Of a DNA stretch of 64,000 nt, positions 1-7,889 are shown one piece after another; within the stretch, counting starts at the first letter, position 1, and the number at the start of each line of letters is the position of its first letter. The stretch covers positions 1 through 64,000 of the forward strand of contig CAVZRW010000015.1 of assembly GCA_963777855.1 (NCBI GenBank), in the 5' to 3' direction. The notes beneath the pieces were generated by a model, which did no database searches, had not been told where the DNA came from, and saw only the letters and a list, made by a program, of their open reading frames with translations. The DNA is from Prado023 sp963777855. Its GTDB lineage: Bacteria > Actinomycetota > Actinomycetes > S36-B12 > CAIYMF01. Made by a program: the position numbers and the translations under genes.

Positions 1-598
1 ACCCCGCGGTGGCGACACGCGCTCGGTCGTTTCCCGATGTCCGAATGCCTGACCGTCAGCCCGGCTGGGACCCCGTGGCATCCCCGATGCCCACACCTCA
101 CCCATGGCCCGCGGTTGCATCGGACTGTCGTTGGGACGGCGAGATGATCTGGCCACAAGGCACTCACGCCCGAGGTTGTCGACTCCACGACCGGCAACGT
201 CGGCGATCCTCCGCCGCGTCCCCTCCACGACGAAGGGCTTCGTCGAGCACCCGGCGACCCCGCAGTGTGGGCACTCGTCGCCCTCGGGCCACTCCGCCCG
301 ACCTCCGTGTCAGTGAGCTGACCGCGATCGTCAGTCAAGCCCTCAGGATCTGCGTCACATCGGCTGCGTGCGGACGCGGTGCTGGGGTGGGCATCGCCCG
401 CCCTATAGAGGCGATGTCGAGTGTGGGCGCTTCATCGCGGTTTGCGCGCGTGGAGTCGTCAACTGCCTCGGGTTCGTCGATGCTCGCGCTCGTGGTCGGT
501 GGGCCGCGGATTGGGAGCGAGGGTCGGGCTTGCGAAACGTTGTCCGCTGTTCGGGCCTCAGCGACGGGACCTCGATCGGGCCGGGTGATGATGTCCCG
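1..598. other. Left edge, no supported gene
   Basis: No reading frame here has convincing coding character. On the minus strand around 260-290 a peptide with a zinc-finger-like pattern (CPHCGVAGC) can be read and extends down to about position 120, but it has no clear start codon or ribosome binding site. It may be the remnant of a small zinc-ribbon gene. The rest looks like unconstrained GC-rich sequence leading to the regulator gene that follows. Confidence 0.4.
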
Positions 599-1237
599 GT
601 GATCGACCCGGACTCGTCGGAGCCGACGCTGTTGGTGCTGCATGCCGTGCGGCTGCTCGGATTCGCCGACGAGGGCCGCGTCGCGGCCCGGTTCGCCCTG
701 GATCGTGGCGAGGTGGTGGAGTCCCTCGAGGACTTCGAGGCGTTCGGCTGGGTGCAGCGGTCCCGGTTCGCCGGCACGGGCGGATGGTCGTTGACCGACG
801 CGGGTCGGGCGCACAACTGCGCCCAGCTCGCGGCCGAGCTCGACGCCGCCGGTGCCCGGCCTGTCGTGGCCGCCACCCTTGAGGCGTTCGAGCCGTTGAA
901 CGCCCGGTTCCTGGACGCGGTGACCCGCTGGCAGGTTCACCCGATGCCCGGTGATCCGTTGGCTGCCAACGACCACAGCGAGCCACGGTGGGACGACCGG
1001 GTCATCGCCGACCTGGTCGGCCTCGGGTCCGCTCTGGACCGGGTGGGCGCGCCACTGGCGGCGGCGCTGGCCCGCTTCGACGGTTACGCCGCCCGGTATG
1101 CCACCTCAGCGGACCGGGTCCGCCGCGGCGAGGCCCGCTGGGTCGATGCGCTGGGCATCGACTCCTGTCACGTGGTGTGGATCCAGCTGCACGAGGACCT
1201 GCTCGCCACCCTGGGCGTGGACCGGATCCACAGGTGA
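599..1237 (+). CDS. Putative winged-helix transcriptional regulator
   Basis: This 212-residue protein starts at a GTG; the frame is open further upstream, but the residues there look non-coding. Residues about 10-65 read like a winged helix: short helices, then GFADEGRVAARFALD, then FGWVQRSRF...WSLTDAGR, which is the wing and 'LT..GR' ending common in MarR/PadR-like readers. The C-terminal 140 residues are acidic and helical, with conserved-looking Trp and Asp (WVDALGID), and may be a ligand-binding or dimerisation part. I do not recognise a named family. No partner gene is adjacent; the next gene lies on the other strand. The role is inferred from fold-like features only. Confidence 0.6.
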   Translation: MIDPDSSEPTLLVLHAVRLLGFADEGRVAARFALDRGEVVESLEDFEAFGWVQRSRFAGTGGWSLTDAGRAHNCAQLAAELDAAGARPVVAATLEAFEPLNARFLDAVTRWQVHPMPGDPLAANDHSEPRWDDRVIADLVGLGSALDRVGAPLAAALARFDGYAARYATSADRVRRGEARWVDALGIDSCHVVWIQLHEDLLATLGVDRIHR

Positions 1238-1423
1238 AGGCTGCCTGACGTGTCGGTCCCCGGCCAGCGCTGGCCGGCCCGCTGGCCCCGGAGCGAGCCG
1301 GCCGGCTGCCCCCGGCAGGGGTGCCGCCAGGGAGTAGGCGGCCGGGTTCGGCGGCTGGCTCGGGGTGCTGATCTGTTGCCGCGGCTGGACGGGACCACTG
1401 GAGGGTGAAGTCGGCGGGGGCCG

Positions 1424-1684
1424 CTACTGCTCGAGCTCTTCGAGGATTGCCGCTGCGTCGGTGTTGCCAGCCGCGGCCAGCCGCGCGAGCTCGTCGTGAT
1501 CCTCGCGTTCCGAGGCGAGTTCAACGAGTAGGTCCTCGGCGTCGGTGTTGCCTCGCTGAGCCCAGTGGCGCAGGCCATCGGCGTCGCCGACCTCCGCGAG
1601 GCCCTGCACCAGCTCGTCCTCCGCGTCGCGATCCTCCCCGGCTTCTGCTGCGACACGCAGCGCGGCGAGCTGCTGGTCGTTCAT
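1424..1684 (-). CDS. Small acidic repeat protein, hypothetical
   Basis: The start at 1684 (MNDQQLAALR) is fixed by a GAGGAGGT ribosome binding site just upstream on the minus strand. The 86-residue product is very acidic and almost entirely helical. It contains a degenerate repeat of about 25 residues with a recurring 'A..GNTDAE.LL.ELA' core (for example RGNTDAEDLLVELA and AAGNTDAAAILEELE), resembling one turn of Sel1/HEAT-type helical repeats. No catalytic or membrane features are visible. Similar small repeat proteins in actinomycetes have no assigned function. It stands alone, upstream of the HepT/MntA pair. Confidence 0.6.
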   Translation of the reverse strand: MNDQQLAALRVAAEAGEDRDAEDELVQGLAEVGDADGLRHWAQRGNTDAEDLLVELASEREDHDELARLAAAGNTDAAAILEELEQ

Positions 1685-1924
1685 GGTGACCTCCTCGCCG
1701 GCACCGTACGCCGTGCAACGGCCATGAGCCTGACCGATGCTTCGGCGGGTGCAGGATCCAAGAGAAGCGATTGAGGCCGGCGAAGACAACGGGCGGCCGC
1801 TCACGACCGTCCCCGGCGGGCTCTCGAGGTCGCGGGACACGCCTGACCCCCTTCGCCGCGAGTCGGGCGTACGTCCTTTCCGGCTCGCGAGTGCGCGTGC
1901 GGGGCCTTCGCGCTGCTGGGTGTT

Positions 1925-2251
1925 TCAGCCGGCGTCTGTGAGTTCGGACTCGATGCTGGCCATGATCGGCGGGTTGTCGTGCTGCAGGGTCCGGCGCACG
2001 ATGTCTGTGTCGACGAGCAGGTAGCCGTGTGCGATGCGGTTGCGCATCCCCCACATGAGCGGCCATGCGTCGCCGAACAGCCGATCCCGGGTCGGTGTGT
2101 CCAGCCGGGCCAGTGCCTCCACCCCAGCGGAAAGCCTCATGCAGACCGCGTCGATCACCAGCTGGTCGGCCAGGTCGCCCTCGGCATGCTGGCGCATCAA
2201 CGCGAAGTGGGTCCGAGCCTCCCGCAGCGATTCCTCCGGGGTCCGGGTCAC
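1925..2251 (-). CDS. hepT: HepT-like RNase toxin
   Basis: This 108-residue helical protein of the HepT (DUF86) family is the usual partner of a minimal nucleotidyltransferase in type VII toxin-antitoxin modules. The HEPN active-site motif R-x4-H-x-Y is intact as RNRIAHGY around residues 71-78. In characterised pairs HepT is an RNase that MntA silences by adding AMP to the Tyr of this motif. The start overlaps the stop of the upstream mntA-like gene by 4 bp (ATGA), so the two are translated together. An intact motif implies an active toxin if the family model applies. Confidence 0.87.
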   Translation of the reverse strand: MTRTPEESLREARTHFALMRQHAEGDLADQLVIDAVCMRLSAGVEALARLDTPTRDRLFGDAWPLMWGMRNRIAHGYLLVDTDIVRRTLQHDNPPIMASIESELTDAG

Positions 2252-2718
2252 AGGGTCACCGCCTCGGCGAGGACCAGGTCGCGCAGGTCCGGGCGCAGGG
2301 CCGCCGCGGGGATCAGGTCGACGGGGGCGCCGAGCAGTTCCGACAGGCGTCGTTCCAGCGCGCCGAGCTCCATCAGGCTCATCGGGGTGCCCATGTCGAA
2401 CAGCAGGTCGATGTCGGACCCGGTCTGCTCGGTGCCCGTGGCGACCGAGCCGAACACCCGCACGTTGCTGCCTCCGGCCTCGTCGATCAGTCCACGGACC
2501 TCGCGGGCGTGCTGACGCAGCCGCAGTGCCAGTGGACCGCGGCCGTGGAACCTCAGCAGGCGGGACACCTCGGGCTGGCTGCGCCCGATCAGCGTGGCAA
2601 TCTGAGCCTGGGTGAGGCCCTGCCGTGCCGCCTCGCGAACGGCGTGCACCAACTCGGCGCGGGCGTCGCGAACAGCCTCGTCGCTGCGCCGGGCTACCTC
2701 CGCCAAGTCCCCTGTCAT
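2248..2718 (-). CDS. mntA: MntA-like nucleotidyltransferase antitoxin with N-terminal HTH
   Basis: This 156-residue protein has two parts. Residues about 30-65 form a helix-turn-helix (QGLTQAQIATLIGRSQPEVSR). Residues about 85-156 form a minimal nucleotidyltransferase with the motif GSVATGTEQTGSDIDLLFD, that is GS-x9-DxD, whose aspartates bind metal. Family knowledge: MntA uses ATP to AMPylate HepT on Tyr and neutralise it. The HTH is an addition that would let the antitoxin repress its own promoter; a perfect palindrome lies 10 bp before the start codon. It is translationally coupled to hepT downstream. Confidence 0.87.
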   Translation of the reverse strand: MTGDLAEVARRSDEAVRDARAELVHAVREAARQGLTQAQIATLIGRSQPEVSRLLRFHGRGPLALRLRQHAREVRGLIDEAGGSNVRVFGSVATGTEQTGSDIDLLFDMGTPMSLMELGALERRLSELLGAPVDLIPAAALRPDLRDLVLAEAVTL

Positions 2719-2727
2719 AAGAAGACG

Positions 2728-2741
2728 ATAGCAGGTGCTAT
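2728..2741 (-). promoter_or_regulatory. Palindromic operator of the mntA-hepT module
   Basis: ATAGCA-GG-TGCTAT is a perfect 6-bp inverted repeat with a 2-bp centre, ending 10 bp upstream of the mntA start. On the minus strand the TGCTAT arm itself resembles a -10 hexamer, which would give a very short or absent leader. It is the natural candidate site for the HTH of the MntA-like protein. Binding is inferred. Confidence 0.55.
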
Positions 2742-2926
2742 GACAGCCCGAAGCGCATCACTTCGGCGCATCCCGACCCGCCTCACAGCGCCGCGAGCTG
2801 GGCGCCTTGAGGTAGGCGTCACCGCGCCCACCTAGGGTCACGTGTCACTCGCCGTTTCACTCACATAGTGCCGATGAGCGGGGCACTGCCCTTCTGCACC
2901 GCAGTTGCCCATAGAGGGCACCGGGA

Positions 2927-3234
2927 TCAACGCGGCTTGGTCGTCGCCGCCCCGTGCTCCGTCCTCAGTGCCCGGACGGGGGTGAAGCTCAACGCGGTGC
3001 AGGCGAGGGCGCACGGTGTCGCGAGCAAGGCAACATTGATCCCCCAAGGAGACCAGCACGCCCATCAACCACACCTGGATGAGCGGGCCGCTCGCGTCGT
3101 CCCGCTGACCCATGAGCATGGACCACCACACCCGGGCGTCAGGCGTCGCGTCGGTGCAGCGTGACGGCGGCGGCCATGATGGGGAAGAGGGCGTAGGCCG
3201 CGAAACGGCGGGCTGCGGTGGCCTGGCCCCTCAT
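2927..3234 (-). pseudogene. Small membrane protein, frameshifted
   Basis: The start codon at 3234 overlaps the stop of the upstream repeat-protein gene (ATGA), which argues for a real coupled gene. The first part reads MRGQATAARRFAAYALFPIM..., a basic head followed by a hydrophobic helix. Two apparent frame changes then connect it to GPLIQVWLMGVLVSLG and to INVALLATPCALACTALSF...VRALRTEHGAATTKPR, ending with a TGA at 2927-2929. The second change falls in a run of five C (3041-3045 on the plus strand). Hydrophobic segments and a charged tail suggest two or three membrane helices. The family is unknown. It is either a decayed gene or sequencing errors. Confidence 0.4.
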
Positions 3235-3668
3235 GCTTCGTCGAACGCGACCAAGACCAGGAACACGATCACGCACATCTGCTCGTCGAGGAGTTGCTCT
3301 CCGTCAGCCCGTAGGTATCGGGGACGTGAACCCAACTTGTCGTAGTCGACCGTGAGTCCGCCAATTCGTCGCACCCGGTTGCCAGCCATGTCGTATTCAA
3401 CGCCCATGGTCCCTATGCGGACGATCCGCCTGCCGAGGCGGTCGTAGGCAAGTTCGAGGCCTCCGAACCGCGTTGGTCGGCCGCCGATCTTGTCGTACTC
3501 GATCAGGTCCGCCCCGACATGGCGGAGACGGTTCCCTGCCATGTCGTAGTCGAGATCGAGGCGCCCAAGAGTCTTGGGGCGGCTACCGAGCTTGTCGTAG
3601 GAGATCTGGAAGTCGCCGATGCGATGGAGACGGTTGCCCGCGCCGCCATAGTCCAACTCGATCCTCAC
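3231..3668 (-). CDS. YD-type 17-residue repeat protein
   Basis: This 145-residue protein is almost wholly built from seven 17-residue repeats with consensus h-x-h-x-Y-D-x-x-G-x-R-x-x-x-h-G-x. Alternate units carry YDMAGNR and YDKLGSRP forms, giving a 34-residue super-repeat interrupted at unit 5 (YDRLGRR). The 'YD..GNR' core recalls Rhs/YD repeats, but the unit is shorter and there is no signal peptide, Rhs core or toxin tip. A short hydrophobic tail (CVIVFLVLVAF) follows the repeats. Its stop overlaps the start of a small membrane protein gene, so the two may act together. No function is known; a beta-solenoid or ligand-binding strip is a guess. Confidence 0.65.
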   Translation of the reverse strand: MRIELDYGGAGNRLHRIGDFQISYDKLGSRPKTLGRLDLDYDMAGNRLRHVGADLIEYDKIGGRPTRFGGLELAYDRLGRRIVRIGTMGVEYDMAGNRVRRIGGLTVDYDKLGSRPRYLRADGEQLLDEQMCVIVFLVLVAFDEA

Positions 3669-3773
3669 GCCTTCGAGCCTAGTGGCGCGTACCGTCCCGG
3701 TCAGCGGCGCGGCACAGCGCCGCCAGTTGGGCGCTTCTGGGCAGGCATTGCAGGGGGCGGTTGGTGCCTACTG

Positions 3774-3983
3774 ATGTTGATGGTGTGCATCGCCGGGCAT
3801 CTGTTGGTGGGTAGGCTGCTGATCGTGAATCCGTTGGTCCCGACGCCCATGGACGCAGTCGCGTCCTTGGTGGGGCTGGCCGTGACCCTGCTCCTGCTGT
3901 CGGTCCTCGCGGCCCTCGTCGTGCGGGTGACCCGCCGACGGCGCGAGGCGCCCACCATGTCGACGAACGAGGTGGACCGGTGA
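3774..3983 (+). CDS. Small two-helix membrane protein, hypothetical
   Basis: The last 69 codons of an open frame encode two hydrophobic segments (MLMVCIAGHLLVGRLLIV and VASLVGLAVTLLLLSVLAALVV), followed by RVTRRRREAP and a polar tail, the layout expected for a cytoplasmic C-terminus. The start is uncertain: the ATG at 3774 has only a distant G-rich stretch upstream, and the frame stays open to the left over the repeat-protein gene. It lies 70 bp before another membrane protein on the same strand. No family is recognised. Confidence 0.4.
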   Translation: MLMVCIAGHLLVGRLLIVNPLVPTPMDAVASLVGLAVTLLLLSVLAALVVRVTRRRREAPTMSTNEVDR

Positions 3984-4056
3984 TGGCCGAACCAGGCCGT
4001 CGTGATCGCGTTCTTCGCGGGTGCGTCCGCGCGTCGTTTCGTGGGCGGGTGGGGAA

Positions 4057-4761
4057 GTGACTGTCCAGGACACCGGCGACCTGCAGGACATCGGTGCCGC
4101 GTCGGGGTCGAATGCCCGGATACTCGTCGGGGTGCTGTGCGCGCTCGCGGTCCTGGCCTGCGTGGCCCTGCCCTGGTTCGGGTGCATTGTGGCGTTCGCG
4201 GTGGCGATCCGGTTCGCGGTCCTGGCCCGCCGGGCGGTGGAACCTTCGATGTTCCGGGTCGCGGGGTGGGCGATGCTCGCCCTCGGGCTGGTCAACGTGG
4301 CTGTGATCGCGGTCCTCTGGTCGGGGTCTGATCAGGTCGCGTTGACCCGGGAGTCCGTCCTCGGCCTGAACCTGCCGGAGGTCACCGGAGTCGATCCCGA
4401 CGACTACCGCGCGGGCCTGGCGCTGTCCGGTGAGCAGTTGGCCCAGCGGGAGGCGGAGCTGGCCCGGATCGCCGAGACGAGTCCGGAGGTCACCGCCCAG
4501 CTCGACGCCGGCACCAAGCCCGCCGGCGCGGAGCAGCCGACCACGTGCTCGATCGTGCTGTTCGCTCAGAGCGGGTCGACGTCGTGGGTGTACCTGGGCT
4601 GCGTTCGTGACCAGGTCGGGTTCTCCTCCCCGGCGATCGTCGAGGGATCCGAGATCACCATCCCGGGCCCGACTGGTACCGAGGGATTGGTGGCAGCCGG
4701 GTTTCCCGCCGACGCGGCCACCGGGGTCACCGCCTACGCCACCGCCTTGGCCAACGACTGA
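4057..4761 (+). CDS. DUF4190-like membrane protein with extracytoplasmic tail
   Basis: The GTG at 4057 is preferred over an in-frame GTG at 4021 because GGTGGGGAA precedes it. The 234-residue product has two or three membrane helices in the first 95 residues (LVGVLCALAVLACVALPW..., IVAFAVAIRFAVLARRA, MFRVAGWAMLALGLVNVAVIAVLW), like DUF4190 proteins. A soluble part of about 140 residues follows that is rich in Asp, Glu and Thr and has two Cys (TTCSIVLF, YLGCVRDQ) that could form a disulfide outside the cell. No catalytic motif is visible. Function unknown. Confidence 0.6.
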   Translation: MTVQDTGDLQDIGAASGSNARILVGVLCALAVLACVALPWFGCIVAFAVAIRFAVLARRAVEPSMFRVAGWAMLALGLVNVAVIAVLWSGSDQVALTRESVLGLNLPEVTGVDPDDYRAGLALSGEQLAQREAELARIAETSPEVTAQLDAGTKPAGAEQPTTCSIVLFAQSGSTSWVYLGCVRDQVGFSSPAIVEGSEITIPGPTGTEGLVAAGFPADAATGVTAYATALAND

Positions 4762-4902
4762 CGCGCCACGGACAACCCGCGTCTATCCGCGGCACCTCAC
4801 TGCGGTCACTGCCTCACATGGGGCACCGCGAGACCAGCCACGTCGCTGCAAGAGTCCGAGGTTCCCCAGCTGGCGGGCCGGTGCCGCGCGTAGCATCACG
4901 GT

Positions 4903-5120
4903 GTGCCCGATGACGGGCTCGCCGGCTTCCCGGTGACCCTGCATGGGCCGGTTGTGTGGGGGACATGGATGCCCTCGGGCACGTCAACAACACCGCCTGC
5001 TTCCGGTGGTTCGAGTCGGTCAGGATCGGCTACTTCGCCCGAATCGGTTGGGCGGCGGACCTGTCCTGCGCAGAACCACTGGAACGGGAGCCTGGGGTCG
5101 CGCGGTCCTGCATGATGCGT
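4903..5120 (+). pseudogene. Truncated acyl-CoA thioesterase (4HBT) remnant
   Basis: From the GTG at 4903 the reading is VPDDGLAGFPVTLHGPVVWG, then after one missing G in the run at 4958-4962 it continues as DMDALGHVNNTACFRWFESVRIGYF. WGDMDALGHVNN is the signature of hot-dog thioesterases of the 4-hydroxybenzoyl-CoA thioesterase type, including the catalytic Asp. The remaining two thirds of the usual ~140 residues are missing, and the frame runs into the promoter of the Phd/RelE pair. It is a 5' remnant, perhaps cut by arrival of the toxin-antitoxin module. Confidence 0.65.
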
Positions 5121-5168
5121 GGCGCCGCAACCGGTTCGCATCGGCATGTCGTGCATCTCGTCGCCTCC

Positions 5169-5203
5169 TTGCCGGGAACTCATCGGTTCGCCACAATTGT
5201 GGC
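5169..5203 (+). promoter_or_regulatory. Promoter and operator of the phd-relE pair
   Basis: TTGCCG (5169-5174) and CACAAT (5192-5197) are separated by 17 bp. The -10 lies inside the perfect 14-bp palindrome GCCACAATTGTGGC (5190-5203). Transcription would begin at or within a base or two of the ATG at 5205, that is, a leaderless mRNA. This is the usual place for autoregulation by a Phd/YefM-type antitoxin. Confidence 0.6.
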
Positions 5204-5204
5204 C

Positions 5205-5470
5205 ATGAGCATCCAGTCCTTGCGTGAGGTCCGCGACCACTTCAGCGAGGTCGTCGACCGGGTCGAGCGGGAGCACGACCGGGTCACCGTGACGCGAAAC
5301 GGGCACGCGGCGGCGGTGATCCTCAGCCCGGAGGACCGGCCCAGCTCGAGGAGACCCTCGATGTGCTGTCCGACCCCGATGCGCTGGCCGACATCCGCGA
5401 GGCGGATGCCGCCTACCGCCTCGGTGACGTCGTCCGCGGCGTGGACGCCGTGCGTGCCCTGCGACCGTGA
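5205..5470 (+). pseudogene. Phd/YefM antitoxin with one apparent frameshift
   Basis: The N-terminal half (MSIQSLREVRDHFSEVVDRV...TVTRNGHAAAVILSPED) is a typical Phd/YefM DNA-binding domain. One base is missing near 5335 (GAGGACC-GGCC); restoring it continues the protein as LEETLDVLSDPDALADIREADAAY and then GDVVRGVDAVRALRP, the normal C-terminal helix that wraps the toxin, ending at the TGA at 5468-5470. With the shift repaired the protein is about 88 residues, standard for the family. The stop overlaps the GTG of the relE-like gene. If the shift is real the antitoxin lacks its toxin-binding end, which would be lethal beside an intact toxin, so a sequencing error is more likely. Confidence 0.75.
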
Positions 5471-5748
5471 CCAGCGCGGACCCCTACGGGCTCGTCGTCA
5501 CGCCACCTTCCGCACGCGCGATCCAGTCCGGGTCGTCCGAGGCCATCGCCGCAGCGGTGATCGAGTGCCTCACCGGGGCGCTCATCAGCGATCCCCGGCG
5601 CGTGGGCAAGCCCCTGCGCGGCGACCTTGCCGGCATCCGTTCCGCTCGACGGGGCACCTACCGCGTGCTCTACCGGATCAACGACACCACCCGCGAGGTC
5701 ATCGTGCTCCGGATCGACCATCGCCGCGACGCCTACCGACCCCGCTGA
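5467..5748 (+). CDS. relE: RelE/ParE-family toxin
   Basis: This 93-residue basic protein starts at a GTG overlapping the antitoxin stop (GTGA). Its C-terminal half, GKPLRGDLAGIRSARRGTYRVLYRINDTT...VLRIDHRRDAYRP, carries the conserved RelE features: the GxYRVLYxI strand and the terminal HRRDAYR, whose Arg/Tyr/His cluster contacts the mRNA in the ribosomal A site in characterised RelE enzymes. Its length is typical. It forms a type II toxin-antitoxin pair with the Phd-like gene upstream. Confidence 0.88.
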   Translation: MTSADPYGLVVTPPSARAIQSGSSEAIAAAVIECLTGALISDPRRVGKPLRGDLAGIRSARRGTYRVLYRINDTTREVIVLRIDHRRDAYRPR

Positions 5749-5938
5749 CCGACGGAACTCACGCCAGGATCGCCCGGCCGCTCCCGTCCAGCAGGGCCAG
5801 ATGCCCCACACCGCCGCCAATCGCGCATGTTGGGGCAGGCATCACCACCCTGTAGGACGCACAGCTCAAGCGCCTGCTGTCACCATGGCGGGTGGGCGAC
5901 CGCAGCGGTCGCCAGCACCTCACTTCCAGGAGACAGCC

Positions 5939-6613
5939 TTGAAGCTTCTGCTCACCTCCGCGGGCGTGACGAATGCCAGCATCCGCGATGCGCTCGTCGA
6001 GCTCCTGGGCAAGCCGATCGCCGAGTCCACCGCGCTGTGCATCCCCACCGCCCAGTACGGGCATCCGATGGTCGGCCCGGGGGTCAAGGCGTGGCAGTTC
6101 ATCAGCGGCAACTCCCCGAACCCCATGGTCGACCTGGGCTGGAAGTCTGTCGGCGTGCTGGAGCTGACCGCGCTGCCCAGCCTCGACAAGGAGTCGTGGG
6201 TGCCGCTGGTCCGGCAGGCTGATGCCCTGCTCGTCGCGGGCGGCGACGTCCTCTACCTGTGCCACTGGATGCGCGAGTCCGGGCTGGCGGACCTGCTGGC
6301 CTCGTTGAGCGAGACCGTGTGGGTGGGGCTCTCCGCCGGGAGCATGGTGCTGACCCCCGCGGTCGGGGACGACTTCATCCAGTGGCGACCCCCCACCGGT
6401 GACGAGACCACATTGGGCGTCGTGGACTTCTCCATCTGTCCTCACCTGGCTTCCGACGGCAAGCCAGGCAATTCCATGGCCGAGGCAGAGCACTGGGCAG
6501 CCGGTATCTCGAACCCCGCATACGCGATCGACGACCAGACCGCCATCACGGTGGTCGACGGAAACGTCGACATCGTCTCCGAGGGGCACTGGAAGCAGCT
6601 CCACCGCGCCTGA
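5939..6613 (+). CDS. Peptidase E-like serine peptidase (family S51)
   Basis: The start is a TTG at 5939 (LKLLLTSAGVTNASI) placed after CAGGAGA; the upstream frame is not coding. The 224-residue protein shows the S51 layout: an N-terminal strand LLLTSAG, the LLVAGGDVLYLCHW loop near residue 98, and the nucleophile elbow VGLSAGSM with Ser at about 132, followed by a C-P-H segment that can supply the His. Characterised relatives are cytoplasmic dipeptidases that cleave Asp-X dipeptides. It is monocistronic; no substrate can be inferred from neighbours. Confidence 0.82.
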   Translation: MKLLLTSAGVTNASIRDALVELLGKPIAESTALCIPTAQYGHPMVGPGVKAWQFISGNSPNPMVDLGWKSVGVLELTALPSLDKESWVPLVRQADALLVAGGDVLYLCHWMRESGLADLLASLSETVWVGLSAGSMVLTPAVGDDFIQWRPPTGDETTLGVVDFSICPHLASDGKPGNSMAEAEHWAAGISNPAYAIDDQTAITVVDGNVDIVSEGHWKQLHRA

Positions 6614-6948
6614 GAGGACCCTGGAGACCGCATGCGCCTATCCGCCGCCTAGCGGACGTGCGGCCGCGCCGCTACCCACCACGGCGTGGGCCCGGCCGAG
6701 CGTCCGGGTGGCACGCCGAACGTGGAGGACGCGCGGCCCGAACAATCGACGAGTTGGAGCTCCGGGTCCTCACCTACGTGCTCGGTGTCGACCCGGACAG
6801 GGGGGATCTCCTCGAGATCCACACCGTGCTCCGGGATCGTCGCGGGCCCTGATCAGCTCGTGAGGCGGTCGGCGTCGAGCCCTGAGCCGCCGCCCGGTCC
6901 GCGGGCGAGCACGGGCACCGATGGCACGCGCGGCCGTCCGGGGGAGTC
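6614..6948. other. Intergenic stretch with a possible gene fragment
   Basis: On the plus strand about 6740-6852 encodes RTIDELELRVLTYVLGVD followed by PDRGDLLEIHTVLRDRRGP and a stop, which looks protein-like, but no start or continuous upstream coding is visible. It may be the tail of a lost gene. Nothing else is seen. Confidence 0.3.
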
Positions 6949-7296
6949 TCAGGGCGCCAACCCGATGAACGAGCGCACTGCTGTCACCTGCCCGGCGCCG
7001 TCGACGTCGAACACGTCCACAACGTTGAGCTGGATGTGGCCGTCGACGGTGATCAGCACCTCGGCGGCCACGCTGTCGTCGGTGGCGTGCAGGCGCAGGA
7101 TGTCGATGGCGATCGTGTCCTGGGTGGCGAAGTTGTGGGCGGTCACGGCCAGGAACGCCTCGCGCCCGGTGACCTCCTGGTTCCAGTCGCGCAGCATCGG
7201 GTCCCCGGAGAGCAGGCCGGCGATGGTCTCAAGGTCCTTGGCCGCGTAGGCCGCCAGGAAGCGCCGCGCGATGGCCTCCGTGTCGATGACCGTCAT
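6949..7296 (-). CDS. SnoaL-like (NTF2-fold) protein
   Basis: This 115-residue protein has the nuclear-transport-factor-2 layout: an N-terminal helix with ARRFLAAYAAKDLETIAGLLSGDP, a mid-segment with a conserved Trp (LRDWNQEVTGREAF), and curved-sheet strands ending VVDVFDVDGAGQVTAVRSF. SnoaL-like proteins include cyclases, isomerases and many small stress or binding proteins, so the reaction cannot be named. The start has no strong ribosome binding site. It is transcribed away from the next gene. Confidence 0.72.
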   Translation of the reverse strand: MTVIDTEAIARRFLAAYAAKDLETIAGLLSGDPMLRDWNQEVTGREAFLAVTAHNFATQDTIAIDILRLHATDDSVAAEVLITVDGHIQLNVVDVFDVDGAGQVTAVRSFIGLAP

Positions 7297-7346
7297 GCGC
7301 GCCCACGGTAGGCCATGGCTGGTGTCCGCGGGTCTATCGTGCCGTC

Positions 7347-7766
7347 ATGTTCCCGCCCCCCCAGCTCGGTGCCACACGGTGGAGCGGATCGGCCGAGCTC
7401 TGGCTCGATCCGCTGGGCGATGAGGCCCTGCGCAGCGACGCGACGATCGCGATCGACGGGCCCGAGGTCCAGTACACCTGGAGCTATGAGGGCACCCCAC
7501 ACGTGGGCCGTATCGTCCTGCACGGCCCCGACGCGCAGTTCAGCGACACCTGGCACCAGCCCGAGCCCATGCACTGCGCCGCTGTCCCGGGAGCGCGGGG
7601 CCTGTTCCAGGTGCTGGGGGCCTACGGCCCTGACGAGGACTGGGGTTGGCGGATCGCCCTGAGCCAGCGCGAGGGTTCCGGGGAGCTCGTGCTGCAGATG
7701 ACCAACATCACCCCGTGGGGCGAGGAGGTCAGGGCCGTCCGGATGGTGTGCGTCCCGGCTGTGTGA
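7347..7766 (+). CDS. Hypothetical DUF1579-like protein
   Basis: This 139-residue protein begins MFPPPQLGATRWSG. It alternates strand-like stretches (EVQYTWSYEGTPHVGRIVLHG, FSDTWHQPEPMHC, RGLFQVLGAYGPDEDWGWRI, ELVLQMTNITPWGEEVRAVRM), the pattern of small beta-barrel 'lipocalin-like' proteins of the DUF1579 sort. There is no signal peptide or metal motif. It lies 123 bp upstream of the alkylsulfatase on the same strand and could be co-transcribed with it. The assignment rests on strand pattern only. Confidence 0.55.
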   Translation: MFPPPQLGATRWSGSAELWLDPLGDEALRSDATIAIDGPEVQYTWSYEGTPHVGRIVLHGPDAQFSDTWHQPEPMHCAAVPGARGLFQVLGAYGPDEDWGWRIALSQREGSGELVLQMTNITPWGEEVRAVRMVCVPAV

Positions 7767-7889
7767 GCGGCCCGGGCCCTCGGCGCCCTCCCGGTGGCCT
7801 CGCCCTCGCGGCGCTGCGACGATGGCGACCCACGGCAGAGACCGGTGACAGGTCCCGCGGGGCCGCAGTGACAGCGAGAGGGCACCGAC

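Noticed and set aside
9..602. 197-residue frame at the left edge
   Set aside because: Arg/Ser/Pro-rich with no domain pattern or ribosome binding site; typical random GC-rich frame.
2868..3164. 98-residue plus-strand frame
   Set aside because: It lies antisense to a better minus-strand membrane-protein reading that is coupled to its upstream neighbour.
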